A DNA stretch of 38,223 bases from an uncultured Lachnospiraceae bacterium (GCA_949879775.1 CATLBW010000010.1:1-38223); one strand, 5' to 3'; positions 9,034 to 18,000 are shown, counted from the stretch's first letter. A program made the numbers and translations. Notes: a model not told the origin generated them from the sequence alone.

Positions 9034-9670
9034 ATTTTCCCTCTCTTTCTATGCAGGCTGCCTCTCTGCCAAACTCCTGCAAAAGTTCCCGGACTTTCCT
9101 CACCTCCGCAGCAGGATTGCCTGCCCTTAAGATTCCTGCGGAGATGGCAAGGCCCGTTGCACCACATTCCAAGGGTTTCCTGCCATTTGCCGCGGTAATG
9201 CCGCCAACTGCCACGTTAGGGACAGGTGCAGCTTGCAGAATCGTCCGGTAAACCTCTTCCGTAATCGGTATGGCGTCCTTCTTCGTCTCTGTTGGAAACC
9301 ATGCCCCGCTGCCCAAATAGTCCGCGCCGTCCCTCACGGCCTGCCGCGCCTGCCCTGCCGTCTTGGCCGTAGCCCCGATAACCTTGCACGCGCCGAGAAG
9401 CCGCCTTGCATCCTTTACCGGCACATCTTCCTGCCCTAAATGCACGCCATCCGCACCGCAGAGCATGGCAATATCCAGCCTGTCATTGATAATCAGCTTC
9501 GCTCCCATGCCCTGTGTCAGCTCACGCAGGCGTTTTGCCCTTCGCAAATATTCTGCCGAAGAAATATTTTTCTCCCTAAGCTGGATATAATCAACCCCCG
9601 CCTCCAACGCATCCCTAATCTTCTCTTCCCCATAAGAAAAATCTGCAATCAAATACAGCCAGCCTTTCAT
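9002..9670 (-). CDS. thiE: Thiamine phosphate synthase
   Basis: It joins HMP-PP and the thiazole phosphate to form thiamine phosphate. The 222-residue TIM-barrel protein shows QLREKN near 32, INDRLDIA near 60, DGVHLGQEDVP near 74, GATAKT near 98, the LGSGAWFPTETKKDA phosphate-binding loop near 118, and VAVGGI near 154. GGGAGG lies just before the ATG. The last 20 residues (EREGKCEDSAYDSRQ) are translated from sequence that also encodes the start of thiD. It follows thiC by 47 bases with no terminator between them. Confidence 0.95.
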   Translation of the reverse strand: MKGWLYLIADFSYGEEKIRDALEAGVDYIQLREKNISSAEYLRRAKRLRELTQGMGAKLIINDRLDIAMLCGADGVHLGQEDVPVKDARRLLGACKVIGATAKTAGQARQAVRDGADYLGSGAWFPTETKKDAIPITEEVYRTILQAAPVPNVAVGGITAANGRKPLECGATGLAISAGILRAGNPAAEVRKVRELLQEFGREAACIEREGKCEDSAYDSRQ

Positions 9671-9717
9671 GTCATCCTCCCTTTATTGATGTGAATAAGC
9701 AATATTCCCTGGAAACA

Positions 9718-11022
9718 TTATAATATGTCTATGTATTCACCGGAAAGCGCCTTATTCATGCTGCGCACTGCGCAGAATTTCCCGCACATGGAACAAGTAT
9801 CATCATGTTCCGGCTTTCTGTCCTCACGAATTTTCTTTGCCGTCTCTGGGTCTATGGCACATTCCCACTGCGTCTCCCAATCCAAATCCCTTCTTGCGTC
9901 TGCCATCCTATCGTCAATCTCCCTGGCCCCGCGCACACCCTTGGCAATATCCGCAGCGTGGGCGGCAATCTTTGAGGCAATGATCCCCTGTCTCACATCT
10001 TCCACATTAGGCAGCGCCAAATGTTCTGCCGGCGTCACATAGCAGAGGAACGCCGCGCCATTTTGGGCTGCTATCGCCCCGCCGATTGCCGATGTGATAT
10101 GGTCGTACCCTGGCGCGATATCCGTCACAATCGGCCCTAACACATAAAACGGCGCGCCCATGCAGATTGTTTGCTGCAATTTCATGTTGGCTGCAATCTG
10201 GTCCATCGGCATATGGCCTGGTCCCTCCACCATCACCTGTACGTCACGCTCCCAAGCACGCTTCGTCAGCTCCCCTAAGCGCACCAGCTCTTCAATCTGG
10301 CACACATCCGAGCCGTCGGCAAGGCATCCCGGGCGGCAGGCATCCCCTAGCGAAATGGTAACATCATATTCACGGCAGATTTCCAGGATTTCATCATAGT
10401 ACTCATAAAATGGATTTTCCTCCCCCGTCATGCACATCCAGGCAAATACCAGGGAACCTCCCCTGGAAACAATGTTCATCTTCCGTTTGTGCTTCTTAAT
10501 CTGCTCAATGGTCTTTCTGGTAATCCCACAATGCAGCGTCACAAAGTCCACGCCATCCTTTGCATGAAGGCGCACCACCTCCAGGAAATCTTTCGCCGTC
10601 AAGTCCGCCAAATCCCTCTGATAGTGAATCACCGAATCGTACACCGGGACCGTGCCAATCATCGCCGGGCACTCCGCGGTAAGTTTTCTGCGAAAAGGGA
10701 CCGTATCTCCATGAGAAGACAAATCCATAATTGCATGTGCCCCCATGTCCACAGCTTCCATAACCTTTGCCATCTCAACATCATAATCCTTACAATCCCT
10801 GGAAACGCCAAGATTTACATTAATCTTTGTCCGCAGCATGGAGCCAACCCCCTCCGGCTCAAGGCAGGTATGGTTCTTATTTGCACAGATCGCCACTTTC
10901 CCCTCCGCCACAAGCGCCATTAGCTCCTTTTCGGCCATCTGCTCTTTCTGCGCCACTTTCCTTAATTGCTCTGTTACAATGCCTTTACGTGCAGCTTCCA
11001 TCTGTGTTGCATATTCTCTCAT
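9718..11022 (-). CDS. thiC: Phosphomethylpyrimidine synthase (radical SAM)
   Basis: It converts aminoimidazole ribotide to HMP-P. Its 434 residues are the short clostridial/archaeal-length form of ThiC. Recognisable parts are [44 protein letters not shown], and near the C-terminus the cysteine triplet CSMCGKFC, the unusual C-terminal radical-SAM cluster motif (CX2CX4C) of this family. Of two neighbouring ATGs (11028 and 11022) the second is chosen because AGGAG is 1 and 7 bases away respectively. Expression should be controlled by the TPP riboswitch-terminator upstream. A copy of the dispersed hairpin repeat lies between that terminator and this gene. Confidence 0.97.
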   Translation of the reverse strand: MREYATQMEAARKGIVTEQLRKVAQKEQMAEKELMALVAEGKVAICANKNHTCLEPEGVGSMLRTKINVNLGVSRDCKDYDVEMAKVMEAVDMGAHAIMDLSSHGDTVPFRRKLTAECPAMIGTVPVYDSVIHYQRDLADLTAKDFLEVVRLHAKDGVDFVTLHCGITRKTIEQIKKHKRKMNIVSRGGSLVFAWMCMTGEENPFYEYYDEILEICREYDVTISLGDACRPGCLADGSDVCQIEELVRLGELTKRAWERDVQVMVEGPGHMPMDQIAANMKLQQTICMGAPFYVLGPIVTDIAPGYDHITSAIGGAIAAQNGAAFLCYVTPAEHLALPNVEDVRQGIIASKIAAHAADIAKGVRGAREIDDRMADARRDLDWETQWECAIDPETAKKIREDRKPEHDDTCSMCGKFCAVRSMNKALSGEYIDIL

Positions 11023-11060
11023 AATCATTCTCCTTTCGGCATAGGGCTGATTTTTCCTCT

Positions 11061-11147
11061 TGTGCGAGTGCGCATATTTATTTTTATCTTATAGGAAAGG
11101 CGCTTCCACGCGTTAGCGTGGCAAGTCCTTCCTATAAGATAAAAAAA
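11061..11147. repeat. Full copy of the dispersed hairpin repeat, in the thiC leader
   Basis: It begins TGTGCGAGTGCGCAT and contains the same arms ATCTTATAGGAAAGG and CCTTCCTATAAGAT around an inner CACGC-GTTA-GCGTG hairpin, as in the 3011-3096 copy. The inner loop and two other positions differ, and the A-rich end runs straight into the riboswitch terminator. It lies between that terminator and the thiC ribosome binding site, so it is transcribed as part of the leader. Confidence 0.88.
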
Positions 11148-11177
11148 GAAGACGTGCCGTAACAGCGTCTTCTTCTC
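11143..11177 (-). terminator. Riboswitch-controlled intrinsic terminator upstream of thiC
   Basis: On the minus strand the stem AGAAGACG/CGTCTTCT is followed by a run of seven T. It lies just downstream of the TPP aptamer, and is the expected off-switch formed when TPP is bound. Its T-run merges with the A/T tail of the adjacent hairpin repeat. Confidence 0.85.
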
Positions 11178-11182
11178 TATTC

Positions 11183-11268
11183 GTTCCGCTCCCTACGACA
11201 GTATTAACTGACAGGTTCAAAGAGTCAGGTTTTAACCTTCTCAACTGCAATGCAGTCCCTCTGCGCTT
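11183..11268 (-). promoter_or_regulatory. TPP riboswitch (thi box)
   Basis: Read on the minus strand, the conserved blocks appear in order: GAGGGACTGC, TTGAGA (a variant of CTGAGA), then TTTGAACCTG, GTTAATACTG and CGTAGGGA. This is the classic THI-element aptamer. It is followed by the terminator at 11143-11177 and then thiC-thiE-thiD, so thiamine pyrophosphate should switch the operon off by premature termination. Confidence 0.95.
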
Positions 11269-11320
11269 ATTCTAATATTTATCCATCGACAATCATTTTT
11301 GCCGCTGGCTCTATATCGAA

Positions 11321-11353
11321 CGTCCCGCAAACGCCTATTGTGCTTGCGGGACG
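11321..11353 (-). terminator. Inverted repeat after the S41 protease gene
   Basis: A perfect 10-bp stem CGTCCCGCAA/TTGCGGGACG with a 13-base loop lies 84 bases beyond the S41 gene stop and before the thi operon leader. It lacks a T-run on the minus strand, so it may be a weak terminator or an RNA-stabilising hairpin. Confidence 0.5.
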
Positions 11354-11437
11354 CTTCTACACTTTATCATATCCGATTCCTGGCGCCTTGTCAATTGAAA
11401 TCCACGTTTACAGCAAAGAATCGGTAACAATTCCGCC

Positions 11438-12787
11438 TTACTTCCCCTCCTTGAGGACTTCCAACGCTTTTAGCACCTGATTGTCATGCATAGGGTCATA
11501 TACCTCATCCTCTTCATTCAGATACTCGTACTCCAGCTCAACGTCCGGCGTAATGCCTACTTCATGGATATCATTACCCTTAGGCGTGAAATATTTCGCC
11601 ATTGTAAGCTTAATAGCGCTGCCATCATTCAACGGGATAATCGTCTGCACAATCCCTTTGCCAAACGATGTTGTGCCAATCAGCTTCCCATATTGGTAAT
11701 CCTTAATCGCCCCCGCAAAAATCTCAGACGCGCTGGCGCTGTTCCCATTAATGAGCACAGCCATAGGGATATCCATGCAGCCTTCATCCGACTTGTAATC
11801 GGAACGGCTGCCATACTTATCCTCCGTATACACCAACAGCCCCTCCGGCAAAATCTTATCCAGCATATCACATGCAGACTGCAGGATGCCGCCTGGATTG
11901 TCACGTAAATCAATAATCATGGAAACCATGCCCTGCCCTTGCAAATCACTGATTGCATTATCAAACTGTTCTGGCGTTGCCGTGGAAAACTCTGTGACCT
12001 GTATATATCCCACATTCCCTTCCAGCATCCGGTATTCCACAGTAGGCACCTCAATCCTCCGGCGCTCCACGTCAAAACCAAGATAGCCGCTCTCCCCGGA
12101 ACGGACGACTTCTATATGGACAGTTGTGCCCTCCTGCCCCTTGATATGGGTAGTCAGCTCCGACAATTCCATACTGTCGCCTGCTATATCACCCACCTTA
12201 GCGATAACATCCCCATCCCGGATTCCCGCCTCCTCTGCCGGGGTCCCTGGATAGACATGCAGGATCGTAACAACCTTTGTCTTTGCATCCTGCGTCAGCA
12301 CCGTGCCAATCCCATAATAAACGCCTGTCGTGCTCTCACTGAAAGACGCATATTCTTCAGCCGAAAAATAGGAAGAATACGGGTCCCCTAGCCCCTCTGT
12401 CATTCCAGCATATATGCCTTCCACCATGGCATTTTTATCAATTTCGTCATAATAATACTGGTCAATCAAATCCGCCAGTTCCCCAGCCTTTTTCTCCACC
12501 GCGCTGTCTGTAATAGCTGCCTTGGAGCCTTGCGGCACAGGCTCAGTAACTTCTTCCGCCGCTGGTGCAAAACTCTGCATAAGCGCCCAGCCGCCAAGCA
12601 GTATGACTGTAACAGCCAGCAGCGTACAGGCGCTCCCGATTAACACGCCTAGGCCGAACCCCGGTCCTTTTTTCTTGGGCCCCGACGGCCCTTTGCCGCT
12701 ATAACGCATATCGCCCATCTGTGCATATTCCCGCGCAAGCTGCTGCTGGGCGTCCAATTCCTGTGGTTCTTTATATTGTGTGTCCAT
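11438..12787 (-). CDS. S41 family C-terminal processing peptidase (CtpA/CtpB-like)
   Basis: A serine protease with a catalytic Ser-Lys dyad, acting outside the cytoplasmic membrane. Its 449 residues comprise a short cytoplasmic tail, one membrane segment (about 46-70), a PDZ domain (about 140-225, containing GIGTVL and GTPAEEAGIRDGDVI), and the protease domain with the nucleophile Ser in NGNSASASEI and the general base Lys in TSFGKGIVQ. The ATG at 12787 is chosen because GAGG lies 6 bases upstream; two ATGs further up have no ribosome binding site. It follows ftsX closely on the same strand. In firmicutes the order ftsE-ftsX-peptidase-ctp is common, and the partner is then a cell-wall hydrolysis system. 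Confidence 0.93.
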   Translation of the reverse strand: MDTQYKEPQELDAQQQLAREYAQMGDMRYSGKGPSGPKKKGPGFGLGVLIGSACTLLAVTVILLGGWALMQSFAPAAEEVTEPVPQGSKAAITDSAVEKKAGELADLIDQYYYDEIDKNAMVEGIYAGMTEGLGDPYSSYFSAEEYASFSESTTGVYYGIGTVLTQDAKTKVVTILHVYPGTPAEEAGIRDGDVIAKVGDIAGDSMELSELTTHIKGQEGTTVHIEVVRSGESGYLGFDVERRRIEVPTVEYRMLEGNVGYIQVTEFSTATPEQFDNAISDLQGQGMVSMIIDLRDNPGGILQSACDMLDKILPEGLLVYTEDKYGSRSDYKSDEGCMDIPMAVLINGNSASASEIFAGAIKDYQYGKLIGTTSFGKGIVQTIIPLNDGSAIKLTMAKYFTPKGNDIHEVGITPDVELEYEYLNEEDEVYDPMHDNQVLKALEVLKEGK

Positions 12788-12832
12788 GTAATTCCTCTTC
12801 CCTTCCATCATATCATTCCCATAAAAAGCCTA

Positions 12833-13741
12833 TCACACTTTCAGATGTTTTCGTATTGTCATGCGGCTGCCCAGAAAGCCAATCCCTACGCCTAAAATCA
12901 GCCCCACAGGGATTAATGTCGCAAAAACCTTATCTACTGGCAGGAATTCCAGCATACTGCTAAGCCAGCGGAATTTCTCGGCCACATATAAAATTATCCT
13001 CCGGTACATAACATACAAAACTGCAAGCGGCAGCACGGAACCGATAATCCCTATGAGGATTCCTTCCACGATAAAGGGCGCACGCACAAAATAATCGGTC
13101 GCGCCTATCAATTTCATAATTGCAATCTCCTCACGGCGGACTGCAATGCCGATGGTTACTGTATTGCTAATCAAGAATACAGCCACGCACAGAAGGATTA
13201 AGATAATGCCAGCGGAAACATAACCAATCAGACGGTTGAAATCCGTCAGCGTATTTGCCGCTATATCTGAGCTTTTCACCTCTTTGACCCCACTCAGCGA
13301 ACCCAGGTAAGTCACCAAAGATTCCTGCATGGAAATGTCATTCATATAGACTTCATAGTGCGCTGAGTTCGCCAGCGGGTTATCGTTGGTAAACCCTTCC
13401 GCTAACTCGTCGGAACCTTCAAAATATACCTTCTTAAACTCATCCCATGCTTGCTCTGCTGATACAAATACTTTCTTGGACACCTCCACGCGCTTGCCAA
13501 TCTGCGCGCCGACCTCATCCATCTGTTCCTGGGAAGCCCCATCTTCAAAAAATACCGTAACGGCAACGCCGGACTCCACTTCCTGCACCACGCTCTGGAA
13601 ATTCACCACAACGGAATAAAACACCCCGAATAAAAAGATGCAGGCTGACATCGTCGCAATGGACGCCAAAGAAAACATTTTATTTTTCCAGATATTTTTG
13701 GCTCCCTGCCGAAATGTATATAAAAATGTACTAATCCTCAT
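12833..13741 (-). CDS. ftsX: Cell division ABC transporter permease FtsX
   Basis: The membrane half of the FtsEX complex, which transmits ATP-driven changes in the cytoplasm to peptidoglycan hydrolases outside. The 302 residues give a short N-terminal cytoplasmic stretch, a first membrane segment (about 24-47), a large extracytoplasmic domain (about 48-170) that binds the hydrolase or its adaptor, and three C-terminal membrane segments (about 178-200, 222-245 and 270-292). The motif RREEIAIMKLIGAT precedes the third. The ATG overlaps the end of ftsE by 11 bases, so the two are translationally coupled. The SH3-NlpC/P60 hydrolase at 18526 is a plausible but unproven target. Confidence 0.95.
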   Translation of the reverse strand: MRISTFLYTFRQGAKNIWKNKMFSLASIATMSACIFLFGVFYSVVVNFQSVVQEVESGVAVTVFFEDGASQEQMDEVGAQIGKRVEVSKKVFVSAEQAWDEFKKVYFEGSDELAEGFTNDNPLANSAHYEVYMNDISMQESLVTYLGSLSGVKEVKSSDIAANTLTDFNRLIGYVSAGIILILLCVAVFLISNTVTIGIAVRREEIAIMKLIGATDYFVRAPFIVEGILIGIIGSVLPLAVLYVMYRRIILYVAEKFRWLSSMLEFLPVDKVFATLIPVGLILGVGIGFLGSRMTIRKHLKV

Positions 13742-14414
13742 TGTCGCCTCCTGCCCGCTCGTCGCTCACGATGACGCCTTTCTTCATGGTAATGACACGT
13801 TTCTTCATAGTCTTGACGATCTCCAGGTTATGGGTGACGACAAGGACCGTCGTGCCCCTCTGGTTGATTTCCTCCAAAAGTTTCATGATATCCCATGCAT
13901 TATGGGTATCCAAATTCCCTGTCGGCTCATCGGCAAGGAGGATTTTCGGCTCATTCACCAACGCCCTGGCAATTGCCACGCGCTGCTGCTCACCGCCGGA
14001 AATCTGCTTGGGATATGATTTATACTTTGCCGCAAGCCCTACCATGGACAATACTGCCGGCACTTTACGCCTCATGCTCTTTGCCGACTTGCCAACCGCA
14101 CGCTGGGCAAACGCCACGTTCTCGTAGACATTGCGGTCTTTTAACAGACGGAAATCCTGAAATACCACGCCGAGGTTCCGGCGGAATTTCGGCACATCCC
14201 TGTGACGGATATTCCCAAGCTTTTGGCCATTGATGATAATGCTGCCGCTCGTTGGCTCTAATTCTTTCAGAAGAAGCTTTATCAATGTGGATTTACCAGA
14301 ACCGCTGTCCCCCACCACAAAAACAAATTCCCCGGTCTCAATATGCAGGCTGACATCATTTAACGCCGGTATTCCGGCAGAATACGCCTTGCTGACATTC
14401 TCAAGTTTTATCAT
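13731..14414 (-). CDS. ftsE: Cell division ATP-binding protein FtsE
   Basis: The ATPase of the FtsEX complex. All ABC motifs are present in 227 residues: Walker A GDSGSGKST (about 36-44), the Q-loop in FQDFRLL, the signature SGGEQQRVAIARAL (about 140), Walker B ILLADEPTG (about 160), and the H-loop VVTHN (about 193). AGGAGG stands 5 bases before the ATG. It follows the CdaR-like regulator gene by 15 bases and overlaps ftsX. Confidence 0.96.
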   Translation of the reverse strand: MIKLENVSKAYSAGIPALNDVSLHIETGEFVFVVGDSGSGKSTLIKLLLKELEPTSGSIIINGQKLGNIRHRDVPKFRRNLGVVFQDFRLLKDRNVYENVAFAQRAVGKSAKSMRRKVPAVLSMVGLAAKYKSYPKQISGGEQQRVAIARALVNEPKILLADEPTGNLDTHNAWDIMKLLEEINQRGTTVLVVTHNLEIVKTMKKRVITMKKGVIVSDERAGGDNED

Positions 14415-14429
14415 TACAGCCTCCTAATA

Positions 14430-15518
14430 TTAATAATCCAAAGACTCCATGTACTTCATGTATTTCACAACCATCAATGCAATCTTAAAGGTAATGGCGT
14501 CCTCAAAGATACGCAGGTCAAGGCCCGTGCTCTTTTGCAGCTTATCCAAACGGTACACCAGCGTGTTGCGGTGGATATAGAGCTGCCGCGAAGTCTCAGA
14601 CACGTTGAGGCTGTTTTCAAAAAACTTATTGATGGTGGTAAGCGTCTCGTCATCAAACTCATCAGGCGACTTCCCATCAAAAATCTCTTTGATAAACATC
14701 TTGCACAGCGGGATTGGAAGCTGATAAATCAAACGCCCGATTCCCAGCGTTGAATATGCAATAATCCGATGGTCTTCGAAAAAAATCTTCCCTACGTCCA
14801 GAGCCATGCGCGCCTCTTTATAAGACCTTGAGACCTCTTTTATTTCATTTACAATCGTCCCGTAGGCAATATGGATTTCCTGGTTTTCGCAACTGTTGAA
14901 CATATTCAAAATGACTTCAGCCGTCTTATTCAAATCATCATAACCTTCATTTTCCAAGACTTCCTTCACGACTATGATATTTTTCTCATCAACAGCAGTA
15001 ATGAAATCCCTTGATTTGCTGCCCAAAAGCCCACGCACCTTCTCCATCTCATTACCTTCTTTCTCCAGGGCAGTCTCTATGATAAACACTACCCTGCGCG
15101 CCTCGGTATCAATATGAAGTTTCTTTGCACGGTTATATATATCAACAAGAAGCAGGTTATCTAACAATAGGTTTTTCACAAAATTATCCTTATCAAACCG
15201 CTCTTTATATGCCACCAAAAGGTTCTGAAGCTGGAACCCGGCAATTTTCCCCACCATATATACGTCATCACTATCGCCGTTGGCAAGCAGGATATATTCT
15301 AATTGATGGTCGTCAAACACTTTAAAAAACTGGCATCCCAGGAAAACCTGGCTGTCCGCCGGCGATTCCACAAAAGCAATCGCAGCCGTAACGTAACTGT
15401 CCGTATCCTGGAACGTTGTCGCCAAAACCTTCCCTTCCGTATCAATAATACACAAATCAATCCTGGTAATTCCTTTTAAGCCATCAATTGTATTCTGAAG
15501 TATCTGATTTGAAATCAT
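14430..15518 (-). CDS. CdaR/PucR-type transcriptional regulator
   Basis: A 362-residue protein with an N-terminal sensory region (about 1-130, of the sugar-diacid-recognition kind), a central GGDEF-like regulatory segment (about 130-290) and a C-terminal PucR-type helix-turn-helix (about 300-355, with NVSETSRQLYIHRNTLVYRL then KLQKSTGLDLR). The ligand is unknown. The ATG at 15518 has GGGAG 8 bases upstream; a GTG at 15527 in the same frame is less well placed. It stands just upstream of ftsE with a 15-base gap and no terminator, so it may be cotranscribed with ftsEX, an arrangement that is not obviously functional. Confidence 0.85.
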   Translation of the reverse strand: MISNQILQNTIDGLKGITRIDLCIIDTEGKVLATTFQDTDSYVTAAIAFVESPADSQVFLGCQFFKVFDDHQLEYILLANGDSDDVYMVGKIAGFQLQNLLVAYKERFDKDNFVKNLLLDNLLLVDIYNRAKKLHIDTEARRVVFIIETALEKEGNEMEKVRGLLGSKSRDFITAVDEKNIIVVKEVLENEGYDDLNKTAEVILNMFNSCENQEIHIAYGTIVNEIKEVSRSYKEARMALDVGKIFFEDHRIIAYSTLGIGRLIYQLPIPLCKMFIKEIFDGKSPDEFDDETLTTINKFFENSLNVSETSRQLYIHRNTLVYRLDKLQKSTGLDLRIFEDAITFKIALMVVKYMKYMESLDY

Positions 15519-15673
15519 TCTGTCCACTCCCTTTCTTTCCCATAAAACTTCTCCGAATAATAAGCATACGATCTGATTACTTGTACATTATTTTCTATGC
15601 AACTTTCACAAATTATATTTCACCTATTTTATAGTGGTGAAATGACCTAATTTATAGTTTAATGCAAAAGCAC

Positions 15674-15716
15674 AAAAAAATAAAGAGGAAATCATCTTTT
15701 TTTTATGCATTTCCTC
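15674..15716 (-). terminator. Intrinsic terminator after the YitT-family gene
   Basis: Stem GAGGAAAT/ATTTCCTC with a 16-base loop. On the minus strand it is followed by TTTATTTTTTT. It lies about 50 bases beyond the YitT-family stop codon and before the CdaR-like gene's promoter region. The rest of the 15519-15765 gap is AT-rich with no other recognisable gene. Confidence 0.75.
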
Positions 15717-15765
15717 AATTATTTTTCAAAATATGATATTTTTAGCCATTGGCATAGTATACAAT

Positions 15766-16638
15766 TCATGGCCGGATGAAGCCCTCGCCCAACACTTCCC
15801 TCACATCGCCAACTACCACAAAAGCCAAAGGGTCAACTTCATGTACCAACTCTTTCAGCCGCACAATCTCCTTTTTGGAGACTACGCAATATAGCACGCA
15901 CTTCTTATTGCCGGAATACATGCCATAAGCATCCATGCCGGTTACGCCTCGTTCCAGCTCCCCCATAATCCGCTTCGCAATTTCCTCATAAAAATCAGTA
16001 ATAATATATGCCCCTTTCGAAAACTTCATGCCCTCTAAGATAGTGTCTGTCACTTTAGAGGAAATATAAATTGCCACAATCGCGTACATAGAGGGGCGCA
16101 GGCCGAACACATACAGCCCTGCCAAGACAACCACGCCGTCTAACACCTGCATAATCTGAGGCACAGAATAATGCTTGAGCCATCCTTGCAGCAGCAACGC
16201 CACCATCTCCGTCCCACCGGTTGTCGCGTTCGCCCAGAGGATCATGCCCATAGCGACCCCAGCCAGCACGCCGCCGAACACAGACGCCAAAATATAATCC
16301 CCAGCGGCAAAATCCATCTCGGGGATTACATACAGCCAGACAGAGAGCAGTACCGTGGCAACGCCTGTCCTCCAAATAAACCGTTTCCCCTTTAATTTTA
16401 AGGCAACTAAGAAAAATGGGATATTCAATGCCAAGTTGGCAAACCAAAGCGGGATTCCGCCATCATAAAAGAATTCCGTCATGCTCTTTATGAGTATGGC
16501 AATGCCTGTAAACCCTCCTGTAACCAGGCCAACCGTATCAAAAATACACTTAATGGCAAATGCCAGAAGCCCGGTCCCGGCAATAATCACCAGATACCGG
16601 AACGCTGGTTTGCGCATATTTGTAAACAATTTATTCAT
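15766..16638 (-). CDS. YitT family membrane protein (DUF161-DUF2179)
   Basis: A 290-residue protein with five or six membrane segments (about residues 12-205) and a C-terminal cytoplasmic DUF2179 domain (about 215-285, with GVTGMDAYGMYSGNKKCVLYCVVSKKE). The motif TGGFTGIAILI near 40 and ATTGGTEMVAL near 135 are typical of the family. Its transported substrate or function is not established. The ATG at 16638 overlaps the stop codon of the upstream glycosyltransferase gene by 8 bases and has GAGG upstream, so the two are translationally coupled; two GTG codons further upstream are not preferred. Confidence 0.88.
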   Translation of the reverse strand: MNKLFTNMRKPAFRYLVIIAGTGLLAFAIKCIFDTVGLVTGGFTGIAILIKSMTEFFYDGGIPLWFANLALNIPFFLVALKLKGKRFIWRTGVATVLLSVWLYVIPEMDFAAGDYILASVFGGVLAGVAMGMILWANATTGGTEMVALLLQGWLKHYSVPQIMQVLDGVVVLAGLYVFGLRPSMYAIVAIYISSKVTDTILEGMKFSKGAYIITDFYEEIAKRIMGELERGVTGMDAYGMYSGNKKCVLYCVVSKKEIVRLKELVHEVDPLAFVVVGDVREVLGEGFIRP

Positions 16639-17323
16639 TTTCTCCCTCACTGTCACTTTTTTTATAACGCAGCAGCAGCGTATGAAGGATTCCCTTCTGA
16701 ATCAGTTTGCGCGCCATGCCGACCACTTCAGATTTCCCCTGCCGTCCCGCGTAGTCCCTGCCCAACCCATACCAAACCTTAGCGTTAAGTTTTTCCTTGT
16801 GCTCTTTCAGGAAATATTCCTGCTCCGGTGTTGGCAAGACAGAGAGGATCACATCCGGCGTAGCGATATTAATTTCATTGATTACTGTATCATAATCACC
16901 GCCGCAGTCCGATACCGCATATGCCCCTGCAACTTTTATCCTTTCATAGCCCTCATGGAGAAACTCCTGCAGGCTTCTAACCTGCTCGTCAGACTCCCCC
17001 AACAAGTATATCGTGCGTTTATTGCGCGCCGCCCGCCTCAGGAACTCTTTTTGAAATTCATTTTCCACAGTCTCTTTCGTACGCTGTGAAGAAACAATCC
17101 CTGCCGCCTTTAAAATCTCCTTATCACAAATAATTGCCAAATCAAGATTTTCTATACAGCTTTTTACAAGCTCGTCCGACCGCGCTTTCACTAGCGTATC
17201 CATAGAAATTGTCTCAACAGTGCTCATGATTGTATTATTCCAGCAGACTTCCATCCGCAGTATTGCTTCTCTGACTGTATAATTGTCCAGGCTTATGCCC
17301 AATATATCTATTCGTTTTACCAT
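16631..17323 (-). CDS. WecG/TagA/CpsF family glycosyltransferase
   Basis: It transfers a sugar (N-acetylmannosamine-type in characterised members) to a lipid-linked precursor in cell-surface polymer synthesis, at the cytoplasmic face of the membrane. The 230 residues match the family: VKRIDILGISLDNYT at the N-terminus, ETISMDTLVKA near 40, a YLLGES-type motif near 107, GGDYDTVINEIN near 140, and a KVWYGLGRDYAGRQ segment near 183. Canonical members read VGAxFDxxAG here, so the KVWYGLGRDYAG version is somewhat divergent. The start is uncertain: ATG at 17323 (weak AGGTG upstream) matches usual family starts, and an in-frame ATG at 17344 adds 7 residues. It is coupled to the YitT-family gene. Confidence 0.82.
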   Translation of the reverse strand: MVKRIDILGISLDNYTVREAILRMEVCWNNTIMSTVETISMDTLVKARSDELVKSCIENLDLAIICDKEILKAAGIVSSQRTKETVENEFQKEFLRRAARNKRTIYLLGESDEQVRSLQEFLHEGYERIKVAGAYAVSDCGGDYDTVINEINIATPDVILSVLPTPEQEYFLKEHKEKLNAKVWYGLGRDYAGRQGKSEVVGMARKLIQKGILHTLLLRYKKSDSEGENE

Positions 17324-17407
17324 ATGACACCTATACTCTTCCATAAATTACCGCTAACGTCAAATATCCATGCACACCCACAGGGCAACTAGCATGTCTA
17401 TTTCCTA

Positions 17408-17458
17408 AGCGCCCTGCGGGTGCATTGCTCGCGGGAATAAATCCGGGCGCAGGGCGCT
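17408..17458. repeat. GC-rich inverted repeat
   Basis: Perfect 11-bp arms AGCGCCCTGCG (17408-17418) and CGCAGGGCGCT (17448-17458) separated by 29 bases, standing out in an AT-rich region. It has no T-run, so it is not a clear terminator. Function is unknown. Confidence 0.75.
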
Positions 17459-17464
17459 CGAATT

Positions 17465-18000
17465 ATAAAATTAAATTATCTAAGAAGTATACCAAATGAA
17501 GGAAATTTTTTCAACTGCGTTTTTAAATTTTTCACAATCCAAGCAACATGTCTTGATAAGGCATCACACTGCACACTTCTGGCACAATTTTTTTAATAAT
17601 CTGACAATTAAGTGTTAACCCGGAAATTACTTGTTTATTTTCTTGTCAATATTTTTCCTGCTTTATTTTAAAAAATTTCAAATTTATTACAACTTCACAA
17701 AACATACGTTCTCTTCACATAACTATGTCAACCAGAATTATGTCGAATTTATTGTGGATAACGTTAATAACTTCGTGTATAACTCAAAACTTTGGGGTTT
17801 TCTGTCTACATTTATGTGGATAACTTCTTTGTAACTTTATTCAAATTTTAATATTTTAACAATTTTTGTGCAGTTTGTTTATATCCCATTTTTTCAAAAC
17901 TTTTATTCAATTTGGAGGTAAGAATTTTTATTACAAAATTATGAATTGTGTAACAATTTAGAATCATTTCTGTTCCTCTTCCACAATGCATAATATTCCT
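17465..18000. promoter_or_regulatory. AT-rich gap with two perfect DnaA boxes
   Basis: No gene is seen here. The region is extremely AT-rich. TGTGGATAA (reverse of the consensus DnaA box TTATCCACA) occurs exactly at 17753-17761 and 17815-17823, in the same orientation, 62 bases apart. CGTGTATAA at 17774 is a two-mismatch candidate between them. The sequence is consistent with DnaA-dependent regulation or titration. dnaA, dnaN and rpmH are not in the window, so there is no contextual support for a replication origin. Confidence 0.5.

Noticed and set aside
17345-18000. Chromosomal replication origin
   Set aside because: Only two clear DnaA boxes and no dnaA, dnaN or rpmH nearby; kept as a finding but not called as oriC.
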